Source: Litoditis marina
Taxonomy: Eukaryota; Nematoda; Chromadorea; Rhabditida; Rhabditidae
Direction: 5' to 3'
Length of the DNA: 64,000 nucleotides
Assembly: GCA_964036275.1 (NCBI GenBank)
Contig: OZ038436.1
Location: forward strand, 1,326,214-1,390,213
Shown here in pieces: positions 50,601-62,580 of this stretch (the first letter of the stretch is position 1; each line of letters begins with the position of its first letter). Position numbers and translations under genes: made by a program. The notes under the pieces were generated by a model. That model was not told the DNA's origin and ran no database searches. It saw only the letters and a list, made by a program, of their open reading frames with translations.

Positions 50601-53600
50601 ACAGAACATGAGTTTCGAGTGCGGTTCTCCTAATTTTCACTGCAAATTGTGTAGCGTCGCAATGAAGTTTATGAATACGTTACTAACATGCTGTAACCAT
50701 CTGTATACATAATGGTAAAAATCTAACATGATAAGGCCGCTCTCATTCTTTTTACGTTGACGTTCAACGCCGGGGTTAATGGTAAAGAAAATATGTGTAT
50801 CGACTCACGCTGGCGTTAACACAAACTAAATGAATACGCATGTCTTAACGCCGTTAACGCAGCGTTAACGCCGGCGTTGAAGGAGACCGGAACACAACAC
50901 AGTTAAGCTGCTCTAAACTGTAGTAAGATCATAGAGCACAGTTAACTCGTATACTAGTTTTATCAGTCCACGTGACGTTCACATGACACTGCCGCGCGAC
51001 ACGCAATGCGTCCAATGTGCCGTAGGATACATCAGTTTTCTGACATTTAGGGTTGTGTTCCGGTCTCCTTTAAACGTTGAAATAAAATGTGTAAAGGCGG
51101 CCTAAGAGACTGCGTGGAGAAGGGAACACCATTACAGTATCTTTAAAAATGCTGAAAACCGCAGTCGATGTCTCCCTACCGTAACATAAGTGAAACTTCG
51201 ACAATTTTAACTTGTGTGCACAAAGAGCAAAGAAGCGTTTTCACTATGAGTGAAATTATTATTGAAATCTCCTCAGGATATTTGTCAACCAAAGCGAGAG
51301 GTTAACCGTATAACAACAAACCTAACACACATCAATGTTTCGAACACTCTATATGGTTGTGAAAATCACATTTTTCATTTTATTTACTAAACATAACAAA
51401 TTCAAAAATAGCACCATTGGTAATCATGTTAAGTAGTGTGTGTGTGTGTTTATAGGATTCGTCAAACCGTTGTGGACACCGTACCATCGATTTTGTATGG
51501 GACGGGGTTTGGCGAGCGGCCAGTTTGTCTGCGTATCATTGATCTACTCACTCTCTCAACTGCTGGCAGATAATCAACGACCGCTCGCCCCGCATCGCTC
51601 AATCAATTGAACCCTCTGCTGTCTTTATGGGGCAAAAGGGCGACTATACATTGCTCTTGCATTATAATGAAACTATATATTTTATGTCCCACCTTTTTCT
51701 CCTTTTGTTGAAAGTTGAACATTTTCTGTTGGAAGGATTTGCCGCAAGTGTTGCAACGTCCCTCGTGTCGCCACTGGAAATTCTTTTTAAAAGTCAAACA
51801 GTATCAATATTGCCCATTTAAAAACGTTTGAGATTGTAAGAGTCGCATTATATGTGTTTGAACGAGGTTCGATTTTTCAATACGAAAAATATAACGCCTG
51901 TTATTGTTAAGTCTACACTTTGTTCTAAAACATAAAAATGCTACATTCACAGTTTTTCTCTATGGTGTTATATTATTCAATATTATTATTATTATTATTA
52001 TTATTATTTATAGTTTTATATTATATAATTTAGCAGCGGCTCCTCTCATATGATGGCTTTTTTGAATACTAACGAGCCGCGGTCGAATGTTACTGTCGAT
52101 GTATAAGTATGGTTTATATTTGAATTAATTAGTGAGTGAATCTATAGTAGATGTAAAAAAGTATAACACATGTTAGTATCCACGAGCTCACAATGATGCA
52201 GTACAAACCGTTGTCATTTTTGAGTGCTTCACGTGACCTCAATTTAAAGAAGGACGATGGTGTGGTCCAATCTTAACCATACAACTTTCAATTGCAGTTT
52301 AAAGGACCGTTGACACGGGATCGGTCCACATTATCGTCCTTCTTTAACTATTTATTTATTTAAGTTATAGATTTTTTTGCTTCACAATCCCGAGTTATAA
52401 GCCGAGCGCAAAAACGTTCGGTGGTTAATTACACACTCACACGTTCTCACGTTTAACGTGTCCAACGGTTTTTCTGTCTCATTCTTTTAATTTACCCCAG
52501 GCTCAATTACCAGTGGAGATAAACGGATTAGCTACATGTCTTCGGGGCTAATAATGTTAACTCAATATGAGGACGGATAAAGACTTTCGTGGAGCTATTA
52601 ATCAATATCACACTTGAGCACCCCCCCCCCCTTGTTCAATGAAACATTGGAGTGTTGAAACTCTAGAATGACAACAATTCAACTATCCAACACAGATATT
52701 TAACCAATGAGCTTGAACTTTTTCTCAGCTTGCAGCATCGCACTTTACCAAACCTTCTGAGCCGTACAAGCAAATGCAAATTGGTTGATGTAGCCGACCG
52801 ATGCTTGTTCAATGATTAGTTACTCTATTTTAAATACAGAAAAAACAAATTTATAGCGAATTGATCAATATCGCACAATTCCCGAGGTGCATTATAGGTT
52901 GAGAGGTTTATAATGAGAAAACTGTTGAGCTCAGATGTACTCTCATTTCAAGCCTAGCAGACTCTAAAAACAAACTGTGAATACAGCGGCAGTTTACAGT
53001 TGGAGCACCCTAGTTGATTTGAGATGTAGTATGATATTTTACCACAGCAGAACATCAGAATCAAATTGGAGCCACAGCAAAATGATTCCCATTCACCATT
53101 CAGTGTCATTATTTTTTAGAGATGCGTAATTTTCGAGAGATTTTCGAGAGACTCACCTTATGAACCCAGTGATGCAACGTGAGACTGTCGGTTAACTCCT
53201 TGGACGGCTGTTTTTTCACGGTATGATCTCGGAAAGTCGTCTTGCAGTTCAGATTCAGCTGAAACAAAGAAAAGCTTCGTTGTTTCCTTTTTCGATATTC
53301 TGTCTTTATTCTCATCACTATTCGACTTGTTTACTGCTAGATCTACTATTCCATTCTCTTTTACAGTGTCGATGAAACAGTCGAGTGAATAGAGAAATAA
53401 GTACTTAGGTTTTTTGTTCAGTTGATAACATGTGTATTTAGAAATAATGCAAGTTTAAACCACAAATAAAAGTGCAACGAGAAATCTAATGCGACTCGAA
53501 TCGCGATGTGACGCTGAGAAATCAGCTGACAAACGTTTTTTAAAACCTTGAGCAATTCTGAAAAGAACTGTTTACTTCTTTTTGCTTCAAATAAACATAG

Positions 53601-56600
53601 TTAAAGCTTAGCAGGAACATTGGTGACTTGCTCAAAAATCCCGTTCTTAGTAATTGCATTTTATACTTCTTTTGTTTCAAACCCTTGAAATTTTCCACTA
53701 ACTCTTTCGCAACTCGATCTCTAGTGAATCATTTCGTTGTTTGCTTGTATTTCCTTGTTTTCGTAAGTTCAAAAACGTTCAATAATTATTGTATTATATT
53801 ATTTTCCTTGTTTATCACCATTAACTGACCTTTGAAAGAAGTGGAAAACAAGTCGTGTGAGCCACAATGTGGCACGCGGCGCATCGTCTTTTGTCACCTG
53901 AATGTTCCGTCGTTTTCTCTTAAAGGTTGAAATGGGAAAATGTTCAGTCTAGTGAAATCATGCAAAAGTTATAGAAGTTGTAGGTTAGTTCAGTGAGTTG
54001 TTCATTTTGCGTCTGGAATTTCTTGAATTTTGAAATTTGCAATCTATTCATATATTCTTATAATTTGTGGAGTTCACATTTATAATAAAATGTAAAATGG
54101 ATTACATACGAATTATTCGATAGTTTTGCCTCTCATTAAAATACTGTGCCACAATAAATCATTAGTGTACAATTTTCACTAGTATTACAAAGTAAAATTA
54201 GTCACCTATTGAGAAATCGTAGTTGTGCATGTTTTTCACGTGGGACGCGAAGGTTAAAGAAAGCGTTACGCTATAATCTGAGTTTCATGAAGAGTTTAAA
54301 GAGCTCACAAAAGTTTTCGATGTAATTGCCGTAAATGATAGGGTGTCTCAAAAATAGTATTGTACTTTTATAGGCTATTTAGAGCATCCCCCCGCCCCCA
54401 TCGGTGTCATACGTGAACACCTTTTCTGAGAAAACTACAAAAGCTGATAATGGTTGTTTACCATTTTCTCTGACGTGTATCACGTGAGACGTGACCGTTT
54501 CACAAGACAATAAATCTGTAGTTCACCTTGTTTTCTGCAGTCCTTCTCGCCCACGTAGCACTCGGAGTCCGCGGAGGCGGACGAACCGGGACCGCTGGAC
54601 GGAAGCCAAATGTGTTCGGCCGGCAACATCTGAACGGGTGAAACATTTGAATGAATTAGTTTTTAAGCATGGAAAAGTTTTTATGATAACAAACAAGACC
54701 AACAATACGGATGTGTTGATCGGTGATGTGTAAAGTGCGTGTTACAACTGTATGAGCAAGCTGCCCAATCATTATGAAAACATGTGCTCAGTGAGAGGTA
54801 CCACTCAAAATCGTTTCGATCCTGATTCAAGACGATTTTGGTGTTGTTCTCAGAGGGTTCATCATCAGTTGCGAAACGATTTTGAGTGGCACCTTTCATT
54901 GAGCACATACCATAATAACATTCGAAAAGTCTTAATGACAACAAATATTTTTGTATTGAACAAATATAACACTAATATGCCCAAATATTTTCCAAATTGC
55001 AGGAATGTCACGATGACTGTTTCCAATCTGCGGCTGCTCGAACTTCTTTCAAAAACAGTGGGATGAGAGAGAGACTCAGTAATTGGTCCGCCCTCCAAAA
55101 TATTTCTGCGAACTGAGACTGTTGTAAATATTGCTCTTTTCATCGTGATCTGCACGACAATGAGATGAAAAAGCGGGCATTTCCATCTCATTTAAAAAAA
55201 TACATTTTGTTTAATTCTTGAAACATGCTCACCTGTTCGTCCATCCAGTAGCGACTGGTGCGGTGTTTGTTCACTGTCCTCACTTCTTGTTCAGCCGCGG
55301 AACGGCGAACAACTGGTGATTTGGCCAACGCCTTTCTGAAGTCAACTGAGAGTGAAACATTGGAGTGACACAAATGTGCCACCTATGTCAGTGAACGTGA
55401 TGTTCCCTAGTTTTCTTCCAAGCGCCTGCCTACTGACCGCTGAACTGTAGCAAAGCTTATGCATCTGGTGAATTGAAACGTAATTGAGGGCACAAATACA
55501 CAGACAGACTAAAACAGCATAAATAGGACAGAAAGAAAAAGTACGTTAACACGTTGAAACTACAGAACGTGTACTTTATACAGCAAAAAAAGTAATGTTC
55601 ACAGTATCAGTCAACAATGGGACCTGAATAGTTCTGAAAGGTGTTCGATACGACTGGGTCGTCGTAGAATACACGCCGGCGCGGAGGGGTCGTGACTTCT
55701 GGATCGGACGGTGCGGACGCTTTCCGCGGGCGTCGGCGGCTCGAATTCTGACTCTGAACCGCCGTCGCTGTCGCCGGACGACACGGAAAGCAGTTCAATG
55801 TCCCGGCGCAGCGTCGACAAATCGATTGAATTTGAACGGGGCGGCGACGCCGAGTCAGGATACGGCGACAGCAGGGCCGGTGGGCGGAGCCTAATTGGGC
55901 TCGGCTCCAGGTCCTGCGACGAAGTTTCTGGAGAAAATTCCAGCGAAACCTCATTGTCGTTACGCACCACGCACGGCGAGGGACTGTTTGAGCTGCATGG
56001 CGAACTGGAATAATTTCAAAGTTCTAGACTTATATTCGGATTAAAACACTGGTTTCATCTTCAAAATTGTTAATATACCAGTGTTTTGCAACTCTGAATA
56101 TGAAAAATCAATGGGCATTAACTTCTAAGTAACGAATTAATTTACCTGCTGAAACTGCATGACAGTAACTTCTTATTGCACTTTAACAGTGCCAAAAACT
56201 CATGTATGTGCCCAATAAGCAATTGAAATTAGTTTGACCTTGATTCAAGACGATCTCGAGGTGCTCAATGTGTAATCTTTATTTGACCCCACTGATATCA
56301 TAAAATTACCGTATACTGACCGCCTTCTAACGAAATTAAAAACGAGAACGAGCAAAGACCGACTATCAACATAATTGTGTTTTGTAGTGTAAATATGCAT
56401 GGCTTATTCGTCTTTGGTGAGTGTAGATAAATAATGAGCTCAATTAAATATGCGAAAAGTTCTGCTAAAGGTGTTCTACTTAGAGCTAGAAGATAGTTCT
56501 GGGAAATGTTGTCTTTCTAGCAATAAAACTCGCACTTTCTCTAAAAGTAAATTGATTTTGTTTATGTTTTGATTCTATCTGTATAGATTTAACTAGGTTG

Positions 56601-59600
56601 CTCCTCTCTGAAGATCTATAAGACCCTGCTAAAACATTCAGCTGAAGTTATCATTATCAGTCGCAGTTGTGGTGCTTCGCCGAGAGCGGATTAGGCAAAT
56701 CGGGTGACATTGATTATATCGAATAAGACTGGCAAATCTCAAGAATACGCGTCACACAAAAATGGATATGACACGAATGTTTCAGGGCGCCTATAAAAAA
56801 CGTTAACTAGTGGAGACGTAGTTAACATGCAACTATCAGTAATTGAAAAACTGTATTTCAATGTAATAATTTTAATCTAATTGAACGTTTAACTAATTTA
56901 TGTTCACTTAATAGTTTTCAGAAAACACTAACTTGGTTTCTGTAGTTTGTATGCTGGTGCCTCTTTCACTACTCGTATGTCGCTCCATGTATCGATCTTC
57001 TTCATCCGAACTAATCGATGAAACTAGAAAAATCAATATTAAGATGTGTGATGTGGAATATAATCGATATTCTCGAATGTAGGAAAAGGTAAAATTTGGA
57101 AAGTGAATTTGATGAGGTTGGTAGGTAACACGTGTTAAACACATTGGAGTTTCAGATCTCACAACACAAACTCTATCTTTTCATTTTTATGTTATTTTTT
57201 CTTCTGTATTCGTTACACATAAACAATTTGACGTCATTTCAATACTTCCCTTTGCGGAGTTTTGTTTTACGAAATTTGGCGCAAAAATTGATCATGCATT
57301 AACAATGCATGAAACAGAAACATAGTGTCCAACGAATTGGGAATGAAAGAATGAAAGTATGATAAAGCGGTGGGCCGATAACGTAATTCGTTCCAGGAAA
57401 TCTGTATGAAATTGACAGTTTCCAACTAAACTACGGAATTCAATAATGCGTGTTTATAGAATGTACTTTATACTTTTCTTACTATACTAAATACTTTCGT
57501 GAACAATCTACTGCTGTACATGATAGTTTACTAACTATGCGTTGTCGAGTAAAGAGGCAAGACTTGAATGCAATTATGTTTCCGTTCAGAATCAAGTAGT
57601 ATGCGGTTTTCTTTGATTATAGAAACTTTATTCACTTAGGCGGAAATCATAATTGCTAGAGTGGATTGAATTGTTTGATCATAACGATGTACATTTTCTC
57701 AAGGACTGTGAAAAATACTATTCAAACTAGATTTTTTCTTTGAGAAAGTACCGTAAATATATCTGAAAACTCTAGTTGAAAACATTGTAATTGAAATTTT
57801 ATTTACGTTTAGGAAAAGTGAACGAAATTCGATGTAAGTCGTTTGCTAGTTGTTGAGCTTGCAATACACCCTCACATACACATATTTGATGTAAACTTGA
57901 TGCTGGCGAGGTTTACATTATATTATATGTCCCAAATTGAAAAAAAAGATTCGATAATAATGAAATATGTTTAGTTTGCTTAAGCAAAATACATTTGATG
58001 GTCAGTATGAAACTGAAAACGTACCAATAATATCGGGTGCGGCGGGGCCGTTTCTCGGTTCGTCTCTCAGATGAGTTCGGTTCCCGAGACGACGCGCCAG
58101 GCGAAGCACCGCCGACTCCAGCTCCGTTTTCAGAATACGGCGTCTGAATGTTTCACACATTCTAAGGAGGTTTTTCAAAAGGTCTCCGTGATCCGCTTTA
58201 TCCAAATCACTGATTAGGTTGTGCTAGTTGATGAAAAAACTTCTGTACTAGTTTGAGGTGATGTTTTCTGGCGAAATATCAAACTTTGTCTTAGATATAT
58301 GCACGTCAGCAAAAACAGCACAAACTGACTTTCAAAGTGTTGAAATATGAAGCTATGTTTAACGTGTAGAAGAAGCAGAAAATTTTTATATACTGTCGAT
58401 AATGGTTCATTGATTATTATTTCCGCCAGCCAGGACACATCTTATTTCGCACAAATCTGGGTGCATAGACATCATTTCAAATTCGAAAACTGTGTGAAAA
58501 CGCATTCGAACTCTTCGCCTCTCTTTAATTGCTGGCACAATTGACTGATCCAAAACGCAAACTGTGAATTAGTTCTCTGATTCAACTGCATTCACTTATC
58601 TACATTTCTCCTAAAATATTTTACTAATCATTTGCGATGCTGACAGAGGCTACAACTGAACAAGCTTCACTGCATTCAGTAATAAACTGTTCGCAAAACA
58701 TTCAACTCGCCTATAACCTACGATTTTTGTTTTATGTTGGCAGATGGTAGACTGTAAACTCGCCAGTAAATCGAGTGACTTTATATACCGTTCGCGAAAC
58801 ATTTCATCATCATGTATAATCTGCGCTTTTTTCGCTCTCGTATTGAACGTCCGTAGTTCAGAGAAATAAATTAGGTGATTTATATATACCGTATTCACTA
58901 GGCTTATTAAGTCGGGTACGCAAGTTGAGGTTCTTTTGCTGTTTGTACTTCGCACACACGTTTATAACGTACACAATCAGAACTTCCGTAACCTAATTGA
59001 AAACATTCTATTGAAGTTAAAGTTAGTGAAAACGATCACTGTCTGTGAAACATTCAACCAACCTATAATCTGCGCTTTCTCTGGCTCATTTTGGTAGGTT
59101 GTTGTTTGAACAAATAAACGAACCAATAAATCAAGTTGTTTCATAAACTGTCGATGAAACATTGGACTGACCTATAATCGGCGACGAGGGCGCAATGGGG
59201 GCAGCTGAGTTCCAGGTCGAACCGCGGACCCTCGAACGGTTCCTCGTCACTTTCTCCGCTGGCGGTCGGATTGTCGCTGCCGTCCGAGTGGATACGACTG
59301 CGTGTATTCTGACACGGACTTATCGATCTGCGGTAGATCAAATATTAGTTATTGTTTTTTCTCAAACAATACTCTAGTTAGTTTATAGGTTGGAATTGTT
59401 CGATAAACAGTGGGTATAAATCGCGAATGAATGCTATAGTAAATATATAATATCATGTGCGCGCAACAGGGTAACTATACCTTTTTTCTCAACTTTTCTC
59501 TCCGTTTACCTATTTGGAGTGCCACACGTGTTAGATCACAAATAAATATATTCTATACTATTCCATTCTGAATGAATTTTTAATGTCGCTAAATGTTCCA

Positions 59601-60500
59601 AAATCGGGAATAATGTAGAGTGGAGCTAAATGTTAACGAATGAGCCGGTCTCATTCAGAAGAGTTTTCATCTCGTTTTTGCGCTCAAGTGCAAACAGCTA
59701 ATACTAGTCAACAGAAAAACTTATAGATTTTGGATTAAAGCTTCGTGTGAGGAGCAACGGTATATAACCAATGTAAAACATTGAAACACGTTAGAACAGG
59801 TAACCTCAGTATGATGTACTTTCATAAATTCGCTACAAATGACATTCTCACGCAACTTAATTCATTTTCATCACCTTCTCACTTTTGAAGCTAGAAAAAA
59901 ATTCAAAAGAAGGAGAATCCGAGAGCTCAATCATCATCAATCGTGTAGTTTCGTTGAAATGGAAAAGTTCAATTCATTTAAACATTCATAAAAACGTAAT
60001 GATTTCTTCAAACCCCTAATCCGCGCGGCGCTAAACGCTGCGCGAGATATCGGTTCAGTATCACGTATTAGCTGCTTTTAACGTAGGTAGGATAATTTCG
60101 CCTTACCCCTCAGATGTTTTACATATTTATTCTTGTTTTTTTGTATATGTTACACTTATCAAATATTTATCATAATCGCTCACCGGTGTTCCGGATCCCA
60201 GCTGAGACTGGGTCCGAGCGGTTTTTTCCGTCTCAGAATCGTCGTGGGACTCCTTAAGGCGGCCGGCAACGCCTCGCTAAACTTGCGCGCGGCGCTCTCG
60301 CGACTCCACGACTTTTTCTTCGTCGCGGGCTTCTTGGTTGTCACGTCTTCACGTTCTGTAGACCGTTTCCGTGACCATATTGGGGTAGATTGCTGGGCTT
60401 CAACGGTTTTTTTGCGACTTCGCTTGGTTTCCCGTCTGATTGGCGGACTCTTGTCTTGCGGATAGAAGACGTCATCGAAGCTCTTGCGAAACGTCATCAT
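38642..60500 (-). CDS. Diacylglycerol kinase, type IV (zeta/iota-like; nematode dgk-4-like)
   Basis: Phosphorylates diacylglycerol to phosphatidic acid, lowering DAG signalling to PKC/UNC-13-type targets. The 28 exons in phase encode 1,108 aa: 60500-60184, 59327-59172, 58143-58025, 57023-56933, 56004-55624, 55335-55233, 54629-54527, 53897-53830, 53258-53157, 51773-51693, 50338-50256, 50096-49985, 48421-48323, 48022-47937, 47457-47364, 47026-46962, 46316-46224, 46050-45893, 43877-43759, 43310-43226, 42996-42902, 42534-42448, 41614-41555, 41246-41166, 40741-40642, 40089-39958, 39426-39261, 38732-38642. A Ser/Arg-rich N-terminus (1-385) is followed by C1a (EHIWLPSSG ... [12 protein letters not shown], about 394-446), C1b (HHWVHK ... 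[13 protein letters not shown] ... CSWCKESYH, about 475-550) and a basic [16 protein letters not shown] stretch. The catalytic domain has [10 protein letters not shown] (595-604), [10 protein letters not shown] (651-660) and PLGTGND (678-684). The accessory domain has [16 protein letters not shown]. Ankyrin repeats typical of mammalian zeta/iota are not found. The C-terminus QETHL is a class I PDZ ligand. The ATG at 60500 has an in-frame stop 45 bases upstream. Confidence 0.92.
40860..41100. repeat. Diverged tandem duplication in a kinase intron
   Basis: GAGTGAGCTAGTAGCCTCAA plus ATTACGTTGTA near 40890 is repeated as GAGTGAGCTAATACCCTCAA plus ATTACGTTATA near 41052. The period is roughly 160-180 bp, with the upstream AACACTGCTC/AACACCACCC blocks also matching. 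Confidence 0.6.
42262..42772. repeat. Direct intronic repeats flanking a kinase exon
   Basis: GGTGAAATAATCGAGAAAAC and following bases (42264-42345) recur at about 42688-42772 as GATGAAATAATCGAAAAAAC and so on. The 87-bp coding exon 42534-42448 lies between the copies. This is the arrangement expected if a segment was duplicated around an exon or two related insertions landed in neighbouring introns. Confidence 0.65.
43632..43753 (+). mobile_element. CACGTG-TIR MITE, copy e
   Basis: Starts GTATGCTGTTAGTCAATTGC and ends TTCACGCGACTATTCAATTT plus ACTTCTAGTATA. It ends 6 bases short of the kinase exon boundary at 43759, so its edge abuts the splice donor. Confidence 0.7.
43919..44235. repeat. 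C/G-tract inverted repeat cluster
   Basis: Multiple blocks of type CAATCGCCCCCCACC and their reverse complements (GGTGGGGGGCGATTGT, GGTGGGGGGTAATTGG, GGTGGGGGGCAAATGT) alternate over about 315 bp in a kinase intron. The six-base G runs could form stable hairpins or G-quadruplexes. The composition is unlike the AT-rich surroundings. Confidence 0.75.
44249..44350. mobile_element. GGACGAT-TIR MITE, copy 2
   Basis: GGAGGACGATTATGTGGACC at the left, with the shared TTTAAAGGACTGAGCCGTTG toward the right. The right terminal repeat is largely missing. It directly follows the C/G-tract cluster. Confidence 0.55.
45009..45113 (-). mobile_element. CACGTG-TIR MITE, copy f
   Basis: Reverse orientation: GCACTTTACAATTGCACGTT, TTCTGATGTGTGTGAACATG, TTTCACGTGACTGTGCACTT and GACTAATAGTATA follow the family order backwards. 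Confidence 0.7.
47191..47285 (+). mobile_element. CACGTG-TIR MITE, truncated copy g
   Basis: CAGTCAGTGAAATATGTTAA, ACACAGCAGATCTTACAAAC, GCAAAGTGCACGATTTCATT and AGAATGATAATCTCACGTGA match the interior of the family. The terminal TATACT edge is missing on the left. Confidence 0.55.
48582..48636. repeat. Perfect 23-bp stem hairpin
   Basis: TTTTTCTACTTTGGGAATTG plus ACG at 48582-48604 is exactly complementary to 48614-48636 around a 9-base loop TCTAGGTCG. It lies in the kinase intron between exons 48421 and 50096-49985 (the intron upstream of 48421 in transcription). It could be a MITE remnant or a small-RNA hairpin. Confidence 0.85.
49475..49610 (+). mobile_element. CACGTG-TIR MITE, copy h
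   Basis: TATACCGTTATTCAATTGCA, then CACTCACGTGAAATTTGTTA, then CATTAGAACGCTCAATTTAC and a CTTGTAGTATA end. The right end has a short internal duplication of TCAATTTACTT. Confidence 0.7.
50750..51080. repeat. Nested inverted repeat with GTTAACGCCGGCGTT palindrome
   Basis: GGAGACCGGAACACAACAC near 50883 is mirrored by TTGTGTTCCGGTCTCC ending near 51069. To the left is an inner GC-rich palindrome built of GCGTTAACGCCGGCGTTGAA and TTCAACGCCGGGGTTAAT. It sits in a kinase intron, probably a fold-back element. Confidence 0.7.
51462..51627. mobile_element. GC-rich fold-back element M3, copy 2
   Basis: Same order as copy 1 (35662): GTCAAACCGTTGTGGACACC, GGGGTTTGGCGAGCGGCCAG, TAATCAACGACCGCTCGCCC and CTGCTGTCTTTA. 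Loop bases differ, stem blocks are kept. It ends about 65 bases from kinase exon 51773-51693. Confidence 0.75.
51977..52009. repeat. (ATT)n microsatellite
   Basis: A run of about ten ATT trinucleotides in a kinase intron. Confidence 0.95.
52243..52347. mobile_element. GGACGAT-TIR MITE, copy 3 (best preserved)
   Basis: TTTAAAGAAGGACGATGGTG plus TGGTCCAATC at the left is mirrored by GATCGGTCCACATTATCGTC plus CTTCTTTAA at the right. The interior holds GCAGTTTAAAGGACCG. Total about 105 bp, no coding. Confidence 0.8.
54781..54908. mobile_element. 128-bp hairpin element M4
   Basis: CATGTGCTCAGTGAGAGGTA plus CCACTCAAAATCGTTTCG at the left is mirrored by CGAAACGATTTTGAGTGGCA plus CCTTTCATTGAGCACAT at the right, with few mismatches. 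A related GATTCAAGACGATCTCGAGG fragment lies near 56230. It is intronic, between kinase exons 55233 and 54629. Confidence 0.8.
58676..59186 (-). repeat. Degenerate repeat copies of an exon end with its donor
   Basis: The end of kinase exon 59327-59172 (minus-strand GATTATAG, donor, then AATGTTTCA) is echoed three more times in the downstream intron. On the plus strand the copies are GTGAAACATTCAACCAACCT plus ATAATCTGCGC at 59047, GCGAAACATTTCATCATCAT plus GTATAATCTGCGC at 58799, and CAAAACATTCAACTCGCCTA plus TAACC at 58694. Confidence 0.65.
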
Positions 60501-61787
60501 TTTCTCTTTCTTCTCTCTTTTCGCTTCTTTTTCTCTCTCTTTTTACAGAGTATGAATACAATAAAATAGATCAGAATATGGCGTCTTCGTGGTTTAACAC
60601 GTGACCAGTATGACGTGACACATTCGTTTTTCAGCCAGAAAAAAGTAGCAGAAGATCGAATAAAGGAGAAGAGGAAATGGTAGAAAAAGATTATACAACT
60701 TGAATAGTTCTTTAAAACTAGAAATTTATGACGGGAGGACAGAAGTTGGCATAGCCAGCATGGGATCTGAGCGAGAGCGGGATTACCAGAGGTCCCGCCC
60801 CTTTTTGCGCGGATTAGATCATTTCCTGTGCTAATGCTCTTTATGCACGACGCTTATTAACATGTAATGAAACATTCAACCGCGCTTCATGGAAAGGGAC
60901 CAAGGTGTCATGTATATTTTTGACTTGTTGGACTAGGGAGAAAACAGGAAGGAAAGTTTTTTGAAAAAGAATAATGAAAAATTCGGCGCACTAGGGTGTT
61001 TTTCAAAATGAATTTCTCACAACGCAACATACTATGAAACTTCAATCGAGCATCTTGGTTACGAGCATCTTCGTTATGTCGCTGAAGAAACACACTGTCG
61101 CTGAACGTTTCACTCAATATATATGGAAGCGTCGAAACGTTCAACTGCACCAATGCTACAACAAAATCTCTTTTCGTCGGGTTTGAATGTTACCGCTAAA
61201 GTAACGGTAATCAACTCAAAAAAGAAAACATTTTTTATGTTGCCCTACAATAGCTGGAATAAAAAGTGGTTCACAATATTTCCTTTACATGCTTACATTA
61301 ATAGAAGAAATCAATAATTTTCGTTGCCATTTCAAAGTAATCCTTAATAGGAAATATCATATCCATTATGACGTATCACACTCGAAATAGGCATTAATCT
61401 GATCGGTATTAATAGCGCAACTGATGACAAATTAGCATAGAAGTGGCACTCCGGAAGGAGAAGACCACCCCTCTCTCGCATGAAACATTTGGCCGCGAAA
61501 GAAAAACCAACTAGGTCAAAATTTCTCGACTCTCGTCAAACACCTTTAATACTTTTTTATATAGTCAGAAAACAATGTTATAACACAAATTAGAACAAGT
61601 CAGATGTGCTTAATTGGAGAAGATTCATTGAATTTTCGGAATTAAAAGGTCAATTATGTTTCATGTTTTGAAACGTGGGATAAATAAATATGGGACATAA
61701 AACAGTCCATATTCTGTCAAAAGTCTGTCAAGTCTGTCAAACATGTGAATGTTGCTGTTACAACAGTTAATTACCAGAGTTTCTTTC

Positions 61788-62065
61788 GCGCTTCATTAGT
61801 TTTATATCAAACTTTGAGCAGATTTCAGTCGTTAGCCCTGAAATCAGTGGTGCGTGAATGTCGTGAAATCATAGCAAAAGAAAAGTGATGTCATTGTCGA
61901 GATTATTAAATAGACAGAAAAAAGTTAAAAAGGCGAAAAGATAGAGGAGAGAAGAAGGAATGAATAGAGGACAGAGGGGGGGGATAGAAAACCAAACAAG
62001 ATACAGAGAGAGAGAGAAAGAGACATGAAGAGAAAAAACAGAGAGGAGAGAGACAGAAAGAGAGG

Positions 62066-62116
<51 letters not shown>

Positions 62117-62580
62117 AAGAGAAGAGGGCGGAAGGGACATAAGAAGAAAGAAAGAACAAGATCCACGCAAAATATTGTATTGAGAGTAAAACGATCGTAT
62201 TCAGCGAGCAAACCACAATCTTTATTCAAACTGAAACAAAAACTTCAAACACACGTATTGTGACAAAGGTAATTCACGAACCCAATAGCCTAGGTGAACA
62301 TCGAACTAAGGGAATAGAGATTATACAACAATTGCACAAACAAGGATAATAAGAAAATTGGGTCGAGTCGCAGGACATTTTGTGTTTGAAAAACAAGAAT
62401 AAACGTCTACATATATTGTCAAAAACCAGATAAAAGCCCTGAAATAGCATAGTGGCAAATCGTGAAACATTCGTATTAAAATGTACAACTTTGTTTGCAC
62501 TTCATTGGTTTTATATGAAACTTTGAGCAGATTTCTGTGGTTAGCCATGCAGTGGTGCGTGAACGTCGCGAAATCAAAAT
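61788..62580. repeat. Direct repeat, two copies about 710 bp apart
   Basis: CTTCATTAGTTTTATATCAA plus ACTTTGAGCAGATTTCAGTC (about 61790) recurs as CTTCATTGGTTTTATATGAA plus ACTTTGAGCAGATTTCTGTG (about 62500). Both are followed by CAGTGGTGCGTGAA and a CGTCGTGAAATCA-type block. The function is unknown. Confidence 0.75.
61996..62130. repeat. (GA)n-rich simple repeat
   Basis: An imperfect GA/AGAGG tract including an uninterrupted GAGA run at 62070-62102. Three overlapping minus-strand Leu/Ser-rich open frames across it are artefacts. Confidence 0.95.

Noticed and set aside
55711..56013. Plus-strand 100-codon open frame opposite kinase exon 5
   Set aside because: It is an antisense shadow of a GC-rich real exon, with no independent splice or family evidence.
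60133..60465. Plus-strand 110-codon open frame
   Set aside because: Antisense shadow of the first kinase exon, whose minus-strand phase chains into the next exon.
61869..62229. Three overlapping Leu/Ser-rich minus-strand open frames above 80 codons
   Set aside because: They are translations of the GA/TC simple repeat in three frames.
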